A stretch of 64,000 nt of DNA from Pachyseris speciosa (taxonomy: Eukaryota > Cnidaria > Anthozoa > Scleractinia > Pachyseridae), in NCBI GenBank assembly GCA_016490735.1, contig JAEMWC010000134.1, positions 230,001 through 294,000 of the forward strand, given 5' to 3'. A program made the translations under genes and the position numbers. Below, piece after piece: positions 45,125 through 57,100 of the stretch. The notes beneath the pieces are model-generated. The model was not told where the DNA came from, made no database searches, and saw only the letters and a program-made list of their open reading frames with translations. How positions within the stretch are numbered: the first letter of the stretch is position 1; each line of letters opens with the position of its first letter.

Positions 45125-48100
45125 TCAGTAAGGATAAGCTGCTTCACGAACAATTTTCTTGACAGTACGAGCAGGAGGAGCCTTGAAGGTTGCAGATGAA
45201 TTTGCTGGAACTCTGGTTGGAGCTAAAATAAGAAGTTAATGCGAATTTAATGTTAACAGCTTATGATTTCAGGATGATAAATCAGCCTTGCATTTACAAG
45301 GAGTAAGATAATTTAAGTTAGTCTTTAAGGGAATATACTGGTTCATTAATAAACAACTTACCGAAGGTCATTTACAAGATAAAATATTACTATCATTAAT
45401 TTGCAATTTGGAAACCACCAAAGTCAACATGCAAAAAAACAATTTAAATTAGTCACAATGCTCAGAAACCATTTTGCTGTATAAAGGTATGTCCAGTTCC
45501 AAAGGTGTACAACTAAAGAACTGGAGTAGAAAGTCACTGAAGGTTGACATACAACCTTCAGAAAAAAAGTAATTGCATTATTGTAAGGTAAAAACATTTG
45601 TGAAAAAAACAAGACTGCAAGGGACATACTTGGTAAAATATTAGTTTCATTTGCAACTTTAAATCGAAAATCCTTGTTTAATAAATACAGTTTTTATAGG
45701 TTTTTAATCTTGTTTTTTATACAAGAGCTTTTACCTTACAATCTTTATAATCTGTAGAACTTTAACTAAATTTAAGGGTTTTTGCTGTTGTTGTCCTCTT
45801 CTGCTGTTACCTTTTAAGAATAAATTTGATGAGGAATATATCCTTCAAAATTTGGGGTTCAGTGCAAAAAGCACAAATTAGGTAACAATTAGGATTCAAA
45901 TATCATGATAATATCCAACAATGAGCTAAGGAATGTTAACTGGATACAAATTGATCAATCTAGGAAAGTCAAACACTTTATTTCCTGACACATTTAGTAT
46001 TAGGCAATACTAGCACAAAGTCAACCAAAAGTTTGATTCATATGAATGAAAAAATTAGCATTTTATGAATTTGAAATTCACCTTTGAAGGAATTAACTGA
46101 ACAAAATGTTCTGTAACTGTCACCCAAAGAATGTGATTTTACAATAAAACAAAACAGTTTTATGCAACAACAAAAAACTGATGTTAAGCCCTTAAGTACT
46201 GTCCAATGACAATGTCACAAAGCATATTCAAACATAAAATGGTCAACTTTTGTTAACTACGTCACAGTAATCAAATCCAATCAACTTACACACTCTGTAC
46301 AGTGTACATACTTGATACTCGAAAATTGAGCCTCGAACCTCAATGCTCAATTTTCAAAAACATTTGGGACTGAAGTTCTGATTGAGCCTGTCAGCTTATA
46401 CTTGACCCATACTGTAATCAATCTTTGCAAAAATATGACAACATTCTGAAAGAAATTCCTATGAAAACCAGCTACCCATATCACAGGTGCAAGCATCTCT
46501 TCATTGACCACAGCAACCTCTTCCTGTTAAGGTTACCTGTCCCAGACTGCTTTGGACTGGTAGTTACTTGCTTTTAGCTATTACTTTTGATAATTAATTT
46601 TATGCCCAGCCATCCCTACACTGTACAAATGAGCCCCCAAGATCCCTTGGGGAAAAAAATGCTTTCATAGTAAGCATTACATATAATCTATATCTTTTGT
46701 ATGGTTGAAATGATAATCTTCTGCCCAGCTTTTATGGGCATACAGTACAAAGAAATAAAAGCTGCAAGTAGAGACTGGGCACTGCAACAAACTAAAAAGA
46801 GACAGGAAACATACCTGGGTAAGCTGTTTCATAAATTTCTGCAGGCTGTCCATACTCATAGTAAACCCCATCCCTGTTGAATCATAAAACAGACAGTTGT
46901 TGTAAAATGAACCTATTCCAATGAATGCCCATGCAATTTCAACTTTACCACTCCCCAACCCCCAACCCCCACTAAGGTAAATATTGTGGGAAGTAGATTG
47001 TATTTCTGAAGGTAGTATGTCATCAAACAACACCAAGCAAAATGTGTATCAACAGCATGAAAAAGAAAAAAGTACTGCAGCAAAAATGACAGACATGTTG
47101 CATAAAAAATGACTTTGCTCTTGAAAGAAAGATTCTCTCTTTGTGATCACATACTAGGACTTCATAAGTAGGATTTAGTATTTTTAACCGCTGACTGGTT
47201 AGCTAAGTGGTAGAGCACTGGACTAGCGTGCAGGAGGTCGCAGGTTCAACCCCCGGCCGGACCAACACTCAATAATTGAGGAGAAAGTGCTGCCTTTGTA
47301 ATAACAGCTGCAAATGGATAGACTTTCTAGTGTTCTCAGATAAGAACGATAAACCGTAGGCCCTGTCTCACAACTCTTCATAATTGATTCTGTGGGACGT
47401 AAAAGAACCCACACACTGTTCGAAAAGAGTAGGGAATGTAGTTCCTGGTGTGCTGGCCTATCTCTCATATGATGGTTAAATACTCTGAGATATTAGCTGC
47501 ATAAGTTACTCTAAAATCCGAGAGTAAATAAAGTAATGTATGTATGTATGTATGTATGAATGTATGTATGTATGTATGTATGTATGTATGTATGTATGTA
47601 TGTATGTATGTATGTATGTATGTATGTATGTATGTATGTATGTATGTATGTATGTATGTACCGTATTTACCCGGTATAATGCGCACCCGTGTATAATGCG
47701 CACCCTATTTTTCAGACAATTTTCCAAAAATAAAATAAATGTGTTAAATAACCACCATTTGGTCAGAGAAATTCTGACTCGATCGAACGGCTGGAATTAT
47801 CTATTCACAAAAAACAAATGCAAATTTTCTGCCTGTTCGGGTTTAGTCATTGGTAAAAAAAAAAAACTCCATCTGTTTTAGTTAAAAAGTGTATTTCTCT
47901 GATATTCAAAAAGCTTTCGGTCACTATTAGGGTGTTCTGACTTGTGTTTCGTGTACTGGATCACTAATTTGTTAATTACAAAAGGCAATCGGAAATTGTT
48001 TTATCTGAGTGATAAGATTAGCGTATTCCCGAGCATTGAGACGGCACGAGAGAATGATTTAGACACCTGCTATAGGAATTCTCATATGCTCAAAGACTCT

Positions 48101-51100
48101 TCGTGTTGCTGTGTAAACATTTTCGCTTTCATTCCCTGAGACTTAATGTTTTCGCGTATCTGCATGCTAAATAAAGGTCAACAAATGATCATTGTGTCAT
48201 ATGTTCAATCAAGCGTAACACGGTGAGAAATAAAAATAATCATCTCCTGTGAAATGCGCCTCCGACAATTTTCAGTTTTAAAAGATTTTGAATCATCGAC
48301 AGCCTCTGCAAAATATACCTCACTTATTTTGCCTTCGTTCAGAGCTGCTGTACTTCGAGCAAAGTAATTTTGAACAAACTTTGGCTCACAAAATGTGGGT
48401 TTCGTTACCATATGCAAATAAGAGGATATTTTGTTTTGTCTGTATGCAAATTTTTAGCGTCTGGTCACAGAATCTGGCCGGTTTTTCACGGTTTTTCCAG
48501 TCAGTTTATCGGCGGCAATTTAAAAGAAGCTGTGATAGGTTATTTGCTTGTTTATTATAACAATGGCATGGACAACAGCCTTTTGAATTCTTGTTTACTG
48601 GTTTTTTTATCCTTTGTTAACCACATGCGTATGCAAATTAGGGAAGCGATCAAGAAACAAAAGGTTCTGTGTATAATACACAGTGCAAATTTCATGAAAA
48701 AAATCTTAGGAAAAAGTGCGCATTATAACGGGTAAATACGGTATGTATGTATGTATGCATGCATGACCCATGTTGGAAAGTCAACTGTTATTTGAAACTG
48801 TGGGATGGACTTATACTAAAATGTGATAACAGCCAGAGCACAATACAAAATACTCACCCAGGTTCAGGATAAGCTGCTTCGTACTCGTAGCCTGGCTCAT
48901 ACGACTCAAAGCCCTGAAAAAATTTTATAGTGTCAGCTGCATCAGTTGCCATTTCAATACAAAAGGGCTTAAACCCTTATAAACTTGGCATACAGTATTT
49001 TCCAGTGTACAAGTCAACCCTACTTTTTGAGCCTAAAAGTTGAGATTTTCCTCATTTGAAGTGTATAAACTGAGTTCTAAATCTTTAGAATTATGTTGTA
49101 AAAAAAAAAAGTTACACGGAGAAAAAATTGCATCGATCAAGTGACACACTTCAGTGAGAATTGCATTAAAAATCTACAAAATTCAATGTCATATGTTCAA
49201 CATACTCAGTTAAGGCATTTCAACAAACCTAAAAAATCAAAGAAAAATCTTAAAACAATTAAAAAACACGAAAAATTAAAGTTGTAAACAACCGTCACCT
49301 TGTATGACTTAGTAACCTGGTAATGAAAACCAGAGAAGCTAGATGAGGGTTACCAAGGTAGCGAAGTACTTTGAATCATGCTTGATTGTACTTGATCACA
49401 AAAGCAGAAACAGGATGGTTTTGCTCAAGTTTATTAAAATTTCTCTCACAAATCACATCACAAAGTAGACACCATGGACTCAGAAAATGTGGCAACTTTT
49501 GTGAAGATACACGAACAGGCTTGAAGTAGGCCAGAATGTGAAGACTGAATGTACAGCTGTAGCGTGTGCAAGGCAAATCACACAAACCATGCATTTCTAA
49601 ACATTTTCTGTATTAAAGACTGTGCCACTTAGTATTAAATATCCTACTTTAAACTAATTGTGCAGTTGCCTTTTTTGCTTCACTTTGGAGTCTATTGGTA
49701 TACCAATGAAGTGTTATTTTTTCCACTCACTGAGTGATCATTGAGTTTTGGTTGGTGTGTAAGTTGAGGTCGATTATTTGGGATGACTTATACACTGGAA
49801 AATACGGTAACAGCAGTTTAAGATTGACATCAACCCAACAAGGTTGGCCACCTGACCAGACAAAATAAATGTGACCATAATCATGAAAGTTTTTGACTGA
49901 CAAAATCACAATTACAAACTTATTTGCCCCTCACAATTACCCAACAACGGTCTCCATTTTCGTGTAAATCGATATAGAACGCTTTGGTGATTTTGAAAGC
50001 TAAACTAGTCTGATTTCTTTAACTGTGCTGCATTTAGACTGTTAGTAGTGAGTGAAGTTATATCAAAGACATTGATTGAGGGTCAAATTAAAAGTTTGTG
50101 GGACAGCAGTCGGACAGTCTGCTAATAGTTCCTAATTTTACCACTGATTACAATTGAAGGGCTGAGGGCATAAACTGCCTATGTGTAATTTTTGGCCGTT
50201 TTTTTAGTTTGCTTGGATTTGTCCAAATTTTTGCATGTGAACTGCATTTTGATTCAAAAACATTGTCCCGTATTTTTTTCACCGATTTCTTTTTCGTTTT
50301 CGAGAAATAACGTATGCAAAAAAAACACCTAAAACTACACATAGGCAGTTTATGCCCTCAGCCCTTCATATGTCTGCGTTATTAACATGCATGAAGTAAT
50401 GCCCAAGGGTATTCTTTATGCGCAATGTGCCTTTTTGACTCATAAACAGCCCACAAGATGCCCATCCGACTTGAAATGGTCGACTTTTTTAAATGCAGCA
50501 CTTATTACCAGTGTTTTGCTTACTGATAGTGCTCAAGAAGCTTCCTTAGCTGGAAAACAGTGCGCAACATTCTGGGTTGACTTAAAAACAGCACACAGCA
50601 ACCTTGGTTAACCTTAAGCCAGCGCGCGTAGATTTTGTCCGACTTGAAAACAGCACTCAAAAGATTTAGGGTTATTGTTAAGTTTAGAGTTAGGGTTAAA
50701 TTAGGGCTAGGGTTAGAGTTGGGGTTAGGGTTACAGCTAGGGTTAGGGTTAGAGCTAGGGATAGGGTTCGGCCTAGGGCATTGCAAACGTTAACGTTAAA
50801 GTAAGCGGCGTATTTTGAGTCTCGCACAGGTTTCTTGGTTTCTTGGTTCCTCCGAAATGAAAAGAGCGCACAGGTTTCTTGGCTGATTCTTAATTCTTTC
50901 GGGAAGGCTTTGGCCGATGTAAGTAAAGTGTTGAAGAGGGTGTTTTGGTTGAAAACGGCATACAGCAGGATCGGATTTGATTCTAACTCAGTGCTTAAAA
51001 AGCTTGCTGTCGGCTGAGAAATAGAATAAAATATTAAAGAAGGTTGTTTTTATTTGAAGATAGCTTTTGGCTACTACCAACAACTTCTGTTCGTGAGCAA

Positions 51101-54100
51101 CACCGAAAATTTGAGTTAACGATGTTCAAGGGCAAAATTAAGAGTTAAAAGAGTAAGCTGTTTCCCGTCGGTTTCCGCTTCGAAACAGAGATTTGACTGG
51201 CGCTTCGCGTTCTTTGGTCATTATTGAAACGATTTTGAAGGGTTCATTTTCGTCGTCAAATGGAACCAGTGGAATGAAATTTGTATCACAAATCAACGTA
51301 AATGACGACAGTGAAAAAACTGGAACAAAATACTTAACTAGTTTTGTTGGCTTCAAGACGTAAATATTTACATAAGATGTGAAATTTAATCCGTATCGTC
51401 TGATGCGTAACACAACGACTTGTTAAAATGTCTCGCGTGCAAATACGTTTTTGCTGGTGTTTATCTCGCTTGAAAATACGTTTTGCTGATGTTTGCAAGC
51501 CTCCATAAAATCAAAATAACCGAGTTGATCAACGCAAAACTTATTTATATCTTGAAATTCGGCAGCATGTCTCCCTGTGTTTACATAACAACTCGACGAC
51601 CGACCACGAGTAATATTTTCCACGCGCGCCCATGCAACTTTTCCCTGGATTGTTTTCAAGATAGTCATCGAAAACGGACGGACTTCTCGTCATGCTGACT
51701 TCCCTCTCTCGGATGAATTCTCCGTAATGTTTCCGAATTTTGACGAACTGTTTCACGGCTTCGATGGCCCGCGAGACAGCGCCCACTTCGGCCGCAATGA
51801 ATTGTGGAAATGTTATGCCCTCCGCGAGCGAAAGACACTCTGCAAACATCGGCCAGTTTTTTTTGCCCTAAATTCCAAAAACACCTCTCCTTTTCGCAAA
51901 TTCTAGCACGGCAACCTTTCAGAAATGGACCAAGACTAGCAAAACCGAGCCGCTTTTGAGACGAGAGATGTTTTCAGAGTTTTTTTTCTGCCCGGCTCTT
52001 AATCTCTACTCCCAAACCGGAGAGTCAAATTCATCTCTCTCTTCATGGTTTGGCAAGCAGAGAAAACACGACTGGCTTCTTTCAGCCATGTTAGACTTAA
52101 GGATCTTAAGACTTCATGATGTCCTTCGATCACCGAGCAACAGGCAAATTGACATAATTCGATTAAACCAAACAAGCTAGCGCGGATCGAGTCGGGAGCT
52201 TCGGCAGACACGTTGCGTAAGTACCAATGTTTTAACTGCCAAAACTTTTAGTCTACGTCACACTATGGAACAATCCTTTCTACCTGTCAATCATTTCATG
52301 TCCAGTTTCAGTTTTACCCTTCAGTTACGAGCATTTGGCGCTAAGTTTTCAAATAAAGAATACCCTTGGGCATTGCTTCATGCATGTTAATAAGGCAGAC
52401 ATATGAAGGGCTGAGGGCATAAACTGCCTATGTGTAATTTTCAGCTGTTTTTTTTAGTTCGCTTGGATTTGTCCAAATTTTTGCATGTGAACTGCATTTT
52501 GATTCAAAAACATTGTCCCGTATTTTTTTTCACCGATTTCTTTTTCGTTTTCGAGAAATAACATATGCAAAAAAACACCTAAAACTACACATAGGCAGTT
52601 TATGCCCTCAGCCCTTCAATTTGTGTGCTCTTCAACCCTTGATAAACGCCTTTGATATAGCTTCATCCATTACAAATACAAATTTATTTCCATGATTACT
52701 TTGTTTGAAGTGCTGAATTTTAGAGTTAACCCTTTAACAAGAAATTGTCAAAAATGGACTTAATTATGACAATTTGTTTAAATGTACATGTATATTTAGA
52801 TCAAGTGTGCCTGCATTTAACTACACAAGATACACTGTAAAGTTACAGTACATTTAAATTTTAGCAGGTAGAGAGTGTTAATGTACAGTACCGCCCAAAA
52901 GTAAGTTGCCAGTCGCGTCGCGTTTCCTGCACGATGCGATTCGTGTAGCACAAGACTCACTGAAGCGAAAATTTTTGGCATAAATTTCGGATGATTTTAC
53001 AACGCGAAATCAATTAATTTCGCGTAGCGCTTTACGAATGCAGCTATTGTTTCAATCGAATACATGTCGTTCCCTTCTATGCAAATACAGACAGCATCAT
53101 GGAGTTCATCACAAATTGAAATGGTGCAGTCCTCTTGTAAACAAACCGACGAAGATCGATTGCGAATGGTTACTGTTCCTCGGGTGTTCCTTGCTCCCGC
53201 TAGCGCTGAAATGACAACTTTTATCGGTTCTGTCATCAATACGATATATGGTCGTGTTTTCTGAATTCGTTGGAAAATTAAGTGCTAGTTCGCCACAAGC
53301 AAATGGCCATTGGCGACTGCTTGCTGTATTTTGCTTTCAGTTCACAAAGGGATGCAGGCTGATTTGCATACATGTGTAAAACCGCAAAAACTACTGGCTG
53401 TGTAACCTGAAACCTTCTACTCAGTAAACATGGCACAACACTCGTTAATCATTACTCACTTGAGAAGCCGTGGAAAATCCGAAACAGAACGGACTTTATT
53501 TCATTTTCTTCTTTTTGAACGAATAATCTTATCATGTAGAAATTGGAAGTTCATCTGGCTGATGAAGTTTGAGCCGTTAATTAAGACTTAAGCGTATGTG
53601 AAATGTTTATTTGACACGCCGGCACTTAGTCGTATATTTTCTAGTTTGCAAGACCAAAAAACATTTTCCTGGGCATATCTTACTAAGGTTGTGCTCCAGG
53701 AGAGTGTGTCCGCGTAAAAAGATTTGCTGAAGAGTACGGTAGTTCGGAAGCCTCGCACGTGCTGAGCTTACTTTGGTTGATTGATCGATGAAGAGAACGA
53801 TAAGCTTATCTCACGGCTCGATCTTATCATGTTGAATTTGAGATACATCTGGCAATGGCAAAGTTTGTTATTCAACACGCCGGCACTCAATCGTATGTTT
53901 TCTACTTTGAAAGACCTAAAAACATTTTCCTGGGCATATCTTTGTAAAGTTGCGCTACAGTAGAGTTTGTCCTGTGTAAAAGAGTTGCTGAAGGAAGTGT
54001 CGGAGGTGCGGTCTATCGATCAATTGAAAAGAACGAACAGCTTATCTCCCAGCTCGTTTACCCTCAATTGCCGTGCCAACTCTATGTTTTGAGGTACACA

Positions 54101-57100
54101 AACGAATATTACCATATACCTATTTGCGTTTGGTAATAATCCGCATTAAGCTTAGAGTACCCTCGATAAAGACACTCGCAAAACACTCGCTCCGTCGAAA
54201 CCACGCATACGAAAAGAAACATCCCAAGTGTGTAAACATTTTCAATTTTCAAACGGCTAACTAAAGTTGTCAAGAATCAAATGAACAGAAAGCTAAACAA
54301 AAGTTAAGCATCAGTCACAAACGAGCCGAAATTATCGGCGGTTTCATGTTCAGTTTAGGAAGAAGCTTGAATTCGAGGGAAGCGAATTAATTAGATAGTA
54401 GCCGCGCTCACTGCGGTAGAATTCCTCGTGTCTCCACTTCGAAAGACCGAAAGCGGAAAACCATGTTCCTGTGCATCATACTGTGTATATAGTTTTCTTA
54501 AGTTAATCATGTCGATCTCAACCTAGCGAACTTTCGCCGCAAAAACGGTTTGACACAAAATTTCGAAGCTTAGCACGCGCTGCCCTTCTCCGGCGATCTA
54601 TCGATCACACATATTCATTTCTTCTTAGCGGTCTTTTGTGAAAACCAGAAATCGACTATTGTTACTTTACAATGGGCATCTTAAATTGCGCGAGAGCTTC
54701 AAGCCAATTTACTTACAGTTTCTACAACATCGCGCGCGACGCAATTCGCATAGCACGCAACGCAAATCACGCAGCGCGCGACGCGAATCGCGTGATTCAC
54801 GTCGCGCGCAAGGGTGGCAACTTACTTTTGGGCAGTACTGTAGTAGTAGATGCATCTGTACAGATTTGTTAAATACCATAGTTTTTAAGTTATAAGGCGC
54901 ACTGTTTTTATTAAAGATGATCACTATTTTGACCAAAAATTTCTCTTAAACATGGGTTGCACCTTATAGACAAATATTTTCCTGAAACAATTTTTTAAAT
55001 TTACATTTTCCCCTATGAAAAGCACCACCTTTCATAGATATGGAGGTTTTTCGAATCCACTCTTTAGTTTCTACGATGAGGGAAAAGACTACTTGATTCA
55101 AAACTGGTAATGCGAGATAACAAAACATTGCGCTTATTTTCTAAACAAAGCCATATTTGCACATTGGCATGCTTAGAAGCACATGCTCAGTAATGTTATA
55201 CTTACAGGTGTATCATGCAAACATCACAAACACCTTCATTGCGATAAATGTAAACCTTGTTTCTCTAGAAATTAGGAAAAACCTTCAATGTCCATCTATC
55301 CATTTTTGTGCACTGCCATTTGAAGCCAGTTAATGTGCGTTTTCTTCTTGCTGGCAACTCAAACCAAATCGGCACTGAGCATGTAACAGTTTATGCTTTT
55401 GCTTATTGAACTCGAATCAGATGCAACTGTTTTGCTTTGTTTACAAAAATTTGGTTATTTAGTAAGTCACAAGTAATATAAACTCTGTTTCCTCTACTTT
55501 TTTTGACTCTTTGTGCTTTGTTTTCTTTGTTTTTTTTTTCTTTTGCTATTGTTCATTACAATTTCATTGTCACTCCAAGTGTATTTCCTTTGAAGTTCCT
55601 TCTCAGTTTATGGTGTGTCTTATAACCAAGTGTTTTTTTGTTGGAAAAATTGACACATTTGAGTTGCTGAGGGGTGCATCTTATAGCCAAGTGCACCTTA
55701 TAACCAAAAAAACTGTGGTGTGTACTAATTTGTCATGGTTTAACAATGATGACTTACAATCACTTGTTCCCCTGATGACACCAGATGAACCCCAACTGTT
55801 GTGGGAAGAGCATGCACTGCCTACACAAGTGAAATTTTCTCTAAGTATTAGTCAGAATTTCTCTTTTCAGATAATGTTATGTTCAGAGCTGCTGTGGTTC
55901 ATTTTTTTCTATAGGAGATGGTTAGGCATTTAAGAAACTTGTCAGACAAATTTATATTAAGATTAAGAGTTTTTTAAATATCACAAAGAATTAACTTCTG
56001 CCTTAAAAGAATTTGTAATTCCTTGAAAAAATTAATAACAGCACAAATTTAAGCGAATAAAGTTACTGGTGAAATGTTTACTGAAATAAGTAATATTATT
56101 GAAATTGATCATTTAATTTTGTTTTATTTAAAAACGTGACCAAAACAAAAAGCTCCTTCCTGGTTGTTAATGCAGGAAAACATCATTATTTTCCAATAAT
56201 TCTCTCTGAGGGGCACTTCCCAGTGCAAATTACCTGGCATCATTCATAGATCCTAGAACAATGAAATCAAATATAGTGGACAAACAGGAAAAAACGACTA
56301 GTCTGCAACGCTGGATTAGTGGAGGAGTGAAGACAAATACGTTACTGTTTACACCAACAAACTTGTTTTAAGAAGTGAAAAAACAGATTTCTAATCTTTG
56401 CTATTTTTTAGACTTTTTCCCATGTAGGGAAGAGTGCTAAAATTGCTCTCCAATGGGTGCTGCACTATTTGAAGTGACAACACCATACTTAAGTGAACGT
56501 TTGGAAAACTGAGAACCAGATTACACAGACAACTTACTCCATACGCTTCAGCAGGCACTGCAGCTGCCCTGGGTGCAGCATGAGCTACTGTTGGGGAAGA
56601 TGGCCCTAATCCCGCTGCAGAGCGTGCTGCCGACACACTCACATGTCCTACAGGAGGTCCTCTGGGTCTTGGAATAGAAGGTATACGTGGAACTGGTGTG
56701 CCTCTACCATGATGAACAGCATGATGGGGGTGTGGGATTCCTCTTGCATGTGGACGTGGTGCCCGGAGAACAGGAGTGGCAACAGGAACTGGTGCTGCCG
56801 GTGGAACTGGCTCCTCCATACCATTAAGAATTGCCATTTCTCTCATCTGTTCTTGATGAATTTCATCATTGTTTTCCTAATTTTTAAAAACAGAGTTCAA
56901 TAAGTTGAATCATGAACTGTCACAGCTATTATCCAGTCTTAAACCTGCTTAAGGACACAGCTCCCCCCCCCCCCCCATAACTAAGCATTAAAGGAGCTAC
57001 GTCAAGGGTTTTTACTATTAATTTGAAAAGCTGAAAATTACATTTGGAAGCATAGAAAACCCAAAAATAATGGTCCAGTTTTGCATATTTTGTAGTTCGC

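Larger units (their letters stand above)
45125..48913 (-). other. KHDRBS Tyr-rich C-terminal mini-exons (56, 59 and 98 nt)
   Basis: 48858-48913 encodes [19 protein letters not shown]; 46815-46873 encodes [19 protein letters not shown]; 45125-45222 ends in [10 protein letters not shown]. Each carries an E-(A/T)-AYP motif. Tyr-rich tails of Sam68/SLM are phosphorylated by Src-type kinases (family knowledge). The nuclear localisation signal of Sam68 lies in this last segment. Confidence 0.88.
50156..52617. mobile_element. 2.46-kb compound element with 265-bp inverted arms that contain nested palindromes
   Basis: Arms 50156-50420 and 52353-52617 are near-perfect reverse complements. The outer 212 bp of each is itself a palindrome (GAAGGGCTGAGGGCATAAAC at one end, its complement at the other). 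AATT flanks both ends (possible target duplication). The interior holds degenerate TTAGGG repeats and a GC-richer open frame. Family unknown. Confidence 0.8.

Noticed and set aside
47540..47727. Tyr-Val-Cys-Met and His-Thr-Tyr-Ile repeats
   Set aside because: (TATG)n microsatellite translations.
50668..50775. True chromosome end
   Set aside because: Repeats are degenerate, short and lie inside an intron with gene exons on both sides.
54720..54840. CRISPR-like or satellite array from the periodic units
   Set aside because: Only three or four imperfect 21-bp units without spacers, tied to a transposon terminus in a eukaryotic genome.
55511..55933. 140-codon frame in a KHDRBS intron
   Set aside because: Begins in a T-rich stretch (Phe-rich) and crosses the end of an inverted-repeat element; no splice sites or homology fit the gene.
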